Shown piece after piece: positions 62,844 through 64,000 of a DNA stretch of 64,000 nt. How positions within the stretch are numbered: position 1 is the first letter of the stretch; every line of letters begins with the position of its first letter. Made by a program: the position numbers and the translations under genes. Location of the stretch: NCBI RefSeq assembly GCF_000424665.1, contig NZ_AUKI01000020.1:1-64000 (forward strand), given 5' to 3'. Source of the DNA: Salinimicrobium terrae DSM 17865. Its GTDB lineage: Bacteria > Bacteroidota > Bacteroidia > Flavobacteriales > Flavobacteriaceae. A model generated the notes under the pieces. The model searched no databases and had not been told where the DNA came from. It saw only the letters and a program-made list of their open reading frames with translations.

Positions 62844-64000
62844 TTACCCGAACAAAGACAAAGTGCCGTGAGCAGCCATTAATGCAGCATTCTTTCCTGC
62901 TCTTGCTGTGGCTCTAACCATAGTAGGATCTTCCTGATTTTCAAAAAAGATCATCTTTGGTTTCCCCTGCTTCCGCAGGTAATTACTTAGGATCTTATTG
63001 GTGTGGTAAGTAGCCGGTTGGCGCCTTAAAAAAGGCTCGTAATCTTCCGGTCCGCTCACCTGTGCCTGAGTATCTATAAATCCATAACCCTGATATTTTC
63101 CGTCCCTCACCAGGACAAAAGCTTCTTCATCCAAATGTCTTCCTTTTTCTCTTATTACAAAAGTTGAAGATTCCTCTGTGAGAGAAGCTATAGCTAATGC
63201 CACTTTCTTATTGTAGGCTTTCACCTGTTCTTTTCCGGAACAAATCCCCTCACAGCTTTCGATATTATAATGGGAACACTCTTCTACGTTCCTCTGTAAA
63301 CTACAGTATTTAGGACAAAGCCCGAATTCCCTGCAAAGGAACTCCAGTTTTTCCTGCGCCAGGGCACGGCTATAAAAGGTTCCTATTGACTCTCTTAGTT
63401 TATTGGTTCTTTCCAGTGCCAGCTGGCTTATTCCCCGCTGATTTGTGTAACTAACGATTTGATAAACCGGTCCCGGACGTTTCTGGGCTCGATTAAACCG
63501 GGGATAATACTTCCTGATGCATTCCGATTCCAGCAGCAGGGCAACAAGCTCACTACCGGTAGTTTCATGGTCTATATGATAAGTTTCCTGTCCCAGCTCA
63601 TATTCCTTGCTCATGCGATCATAAAAATGGGAAACCACCCGCTTTTTAATGTCAATGGCTTTCCCCGCGTAGATCACCTTATGCCGCCGGTCCTTAAAAA
63701 GGTAAATCCCCGGACTTTCCGGGAGGCTGTGAATTTGATCGGCATCAATATGAGGCGGTAAAGTCGCCTGTCTGGAACGAACGTGCAGGAAAGAATTGAT
63801 CACCTTGTAATCGTCATCCAGGGACAACAGGCGTTGAAAAAGAATAACGGTAGCATCTGTATCTCCTTCAGCCCTGTGGCGGTTCGAAATAGGGATGTTG
63901 ATAGAGTCACACAATCTCCCCAGACTGTATGAAAATAACCCGGGTATAAGTTTCCGTGAGAGGCGGACAGTACAAAGTTTTCTGCGAGTATATTCAAATC
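62844..64000 (-). CDS. DEDD exonuclease fused to GIY-YIG domain (partial)
   Basis: The reading frame is open to the right window edge, so at least 385 residues are present and the start lies outside. The first visible part is the end of a DnaQ-like 3'-5' exonuclease: YTRRKLCTVRLSRKLIPGLFSYSLGRLCDSINIPISNRHRAEGDTDAT, with exo III His and Asp. Then a UvrC-like GIY-YIG domain: SLPESPGIYLFKDRRHKVIYAGKAIDIKKRVVSHF with Glu in GSELVALLLESECIRKYYPRFN. A Cys-rich segment (CPKYCSLQRNVEECSHYNIESCEGIC) follows. Such fusions are common in Bacteroidota and are assigned to DNA repair or proofreading. The ATG at 63914 is internal to the exonuclease domain and is not the true start. Confidence 0.92.
   Translation of the reverse strand, partial: FEYTRRKLCTVRLSRKLIPGLFSYSLGRLCDSINIPISNRHRAEGDTDATVILFQRLLSLDDDYKVINSFLHVRSRQATLPPHIDADQIHSLPESPGIYLFKDRRHKVIYAGKAIDIKKRVVSHFYDRMSKEYELGQETYHIDHETTGSELVALLLESECIRKYYPRFNRAQKRPGPVYQIVSYTNQRGISQLALERTNKLRESIGTFYSRALAQEKLEFLCREFGLCPKYCSLQRNVEECSHYNIESCEGICSGKEQVKAYNKKVALAIASLTEESSTFVIREKGRHLDEEAFVLVRDGKYQGYGFIDTQAQVSGPEDYEPFLRRQPATYHTNKILSNYLRKQGKPKMIFFENQEDPTMVRATARAGKNAALMAAHGTLSLFG

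Noticed and set aside
1-64000. tRNA genes at the island borders
   Set aside because: I looked for T-loop and acceptor patterns near 17.8-18.0, 42.0-42.6 and 50.2 kb and saw none.

Overview
This is a chromosomal window from a Flavobacteriaceae-type member of Bacteroidota. The evidence is the 16S rRNA 5' end, the gliding-motility ABC transporter pair gldF/gldG, a DUF4294 protein, and promoters of the Bacteroidota form (TTTG ... TAnnTTTG). Many start codons have no Shine-Dalgarno sequence. I cannot name the genus from 113 bases of 16S.

Left flank (1-17.9 kb): ordinary core genome. It holds the 16S 5' end with an upstream array of three tandem promoters, a DUF4294 protein, an M42 aminopeptidase, topoisomerase IB, acetyl-CoA synthetase, a CbpA/CbpM-like co-chaperone pair, purC, phoH, a SAM hydroxide adenosyltransferase, gldFG, dnaN, a DUF4870 protein and mnmE. 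mnmE is frameshifted inside a 7-bp tandem repeat and also carries an interspersed palindromic repeat in its G domain.

Island (about 17.9-50.2 kb): two integrative elements appear to lie in tandem behind mnmE. Element A starts with a zinc-finger/HTH protein and an intact tyrosine integrase, followed by a replication cassette (HTH, Rep-like, DnaC-like ATPase). Its cargo is a HipBST-like toxin-antitoxin operon under three regularly spaced operators, an orphan AbiEi-like regulator set among AACGG-type repeats, and a 16-kb leftward defence cluster. The cluster contains (i) a coupled operon Vsr - C5 cytosine methyltransferase - SNF2 helicase - EcoRII-N-like protein - MORC-like GHKL ATPase - HNH nuclease, (ii) a decayed coiled-coil gene, a GNAT acetyltransferase and a 45-codon TIR fragment, and (iii) a 2091-aa DUF4297-STAND protein overlapping a 244-aa partner, the layout of AVAST type III (Avs3a/Avs3b). 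Element B is a mobilizable element: a broken integrase, an AbiE-like toxin-antitoxin pair with a long palindromic operator, an HTH protein, a broken VapE-type helicase, a Toprim primase, MobC and an HUH relaxase. It ends inside a histidine kinase gene whose 3' end is missing.

Right flank (50.2-64 kb): the truncated PAS kinase, a TetR-controlled RND efflux operon (tolC-mfp-rnd), a membrane gene split by one in-frame TGA, a lipoprotein, a hyaluronan-synthase-like GT2 glycosyltransferase, and an exonuclease/GIY-YIG protein running off the right edge.

The most notable items are the MORC/SNF2/EcoRII-N restriction operon coupled to Dcm and Vsr, the Avs3-like pair, the HipBST operator geometry, the duplicated AbiEi regulators sharing a TCGCGA operator core, a voltage-sensor-like/zincin-like fusion interrupted by a stop, and three reading-frame lesions at short repeats.
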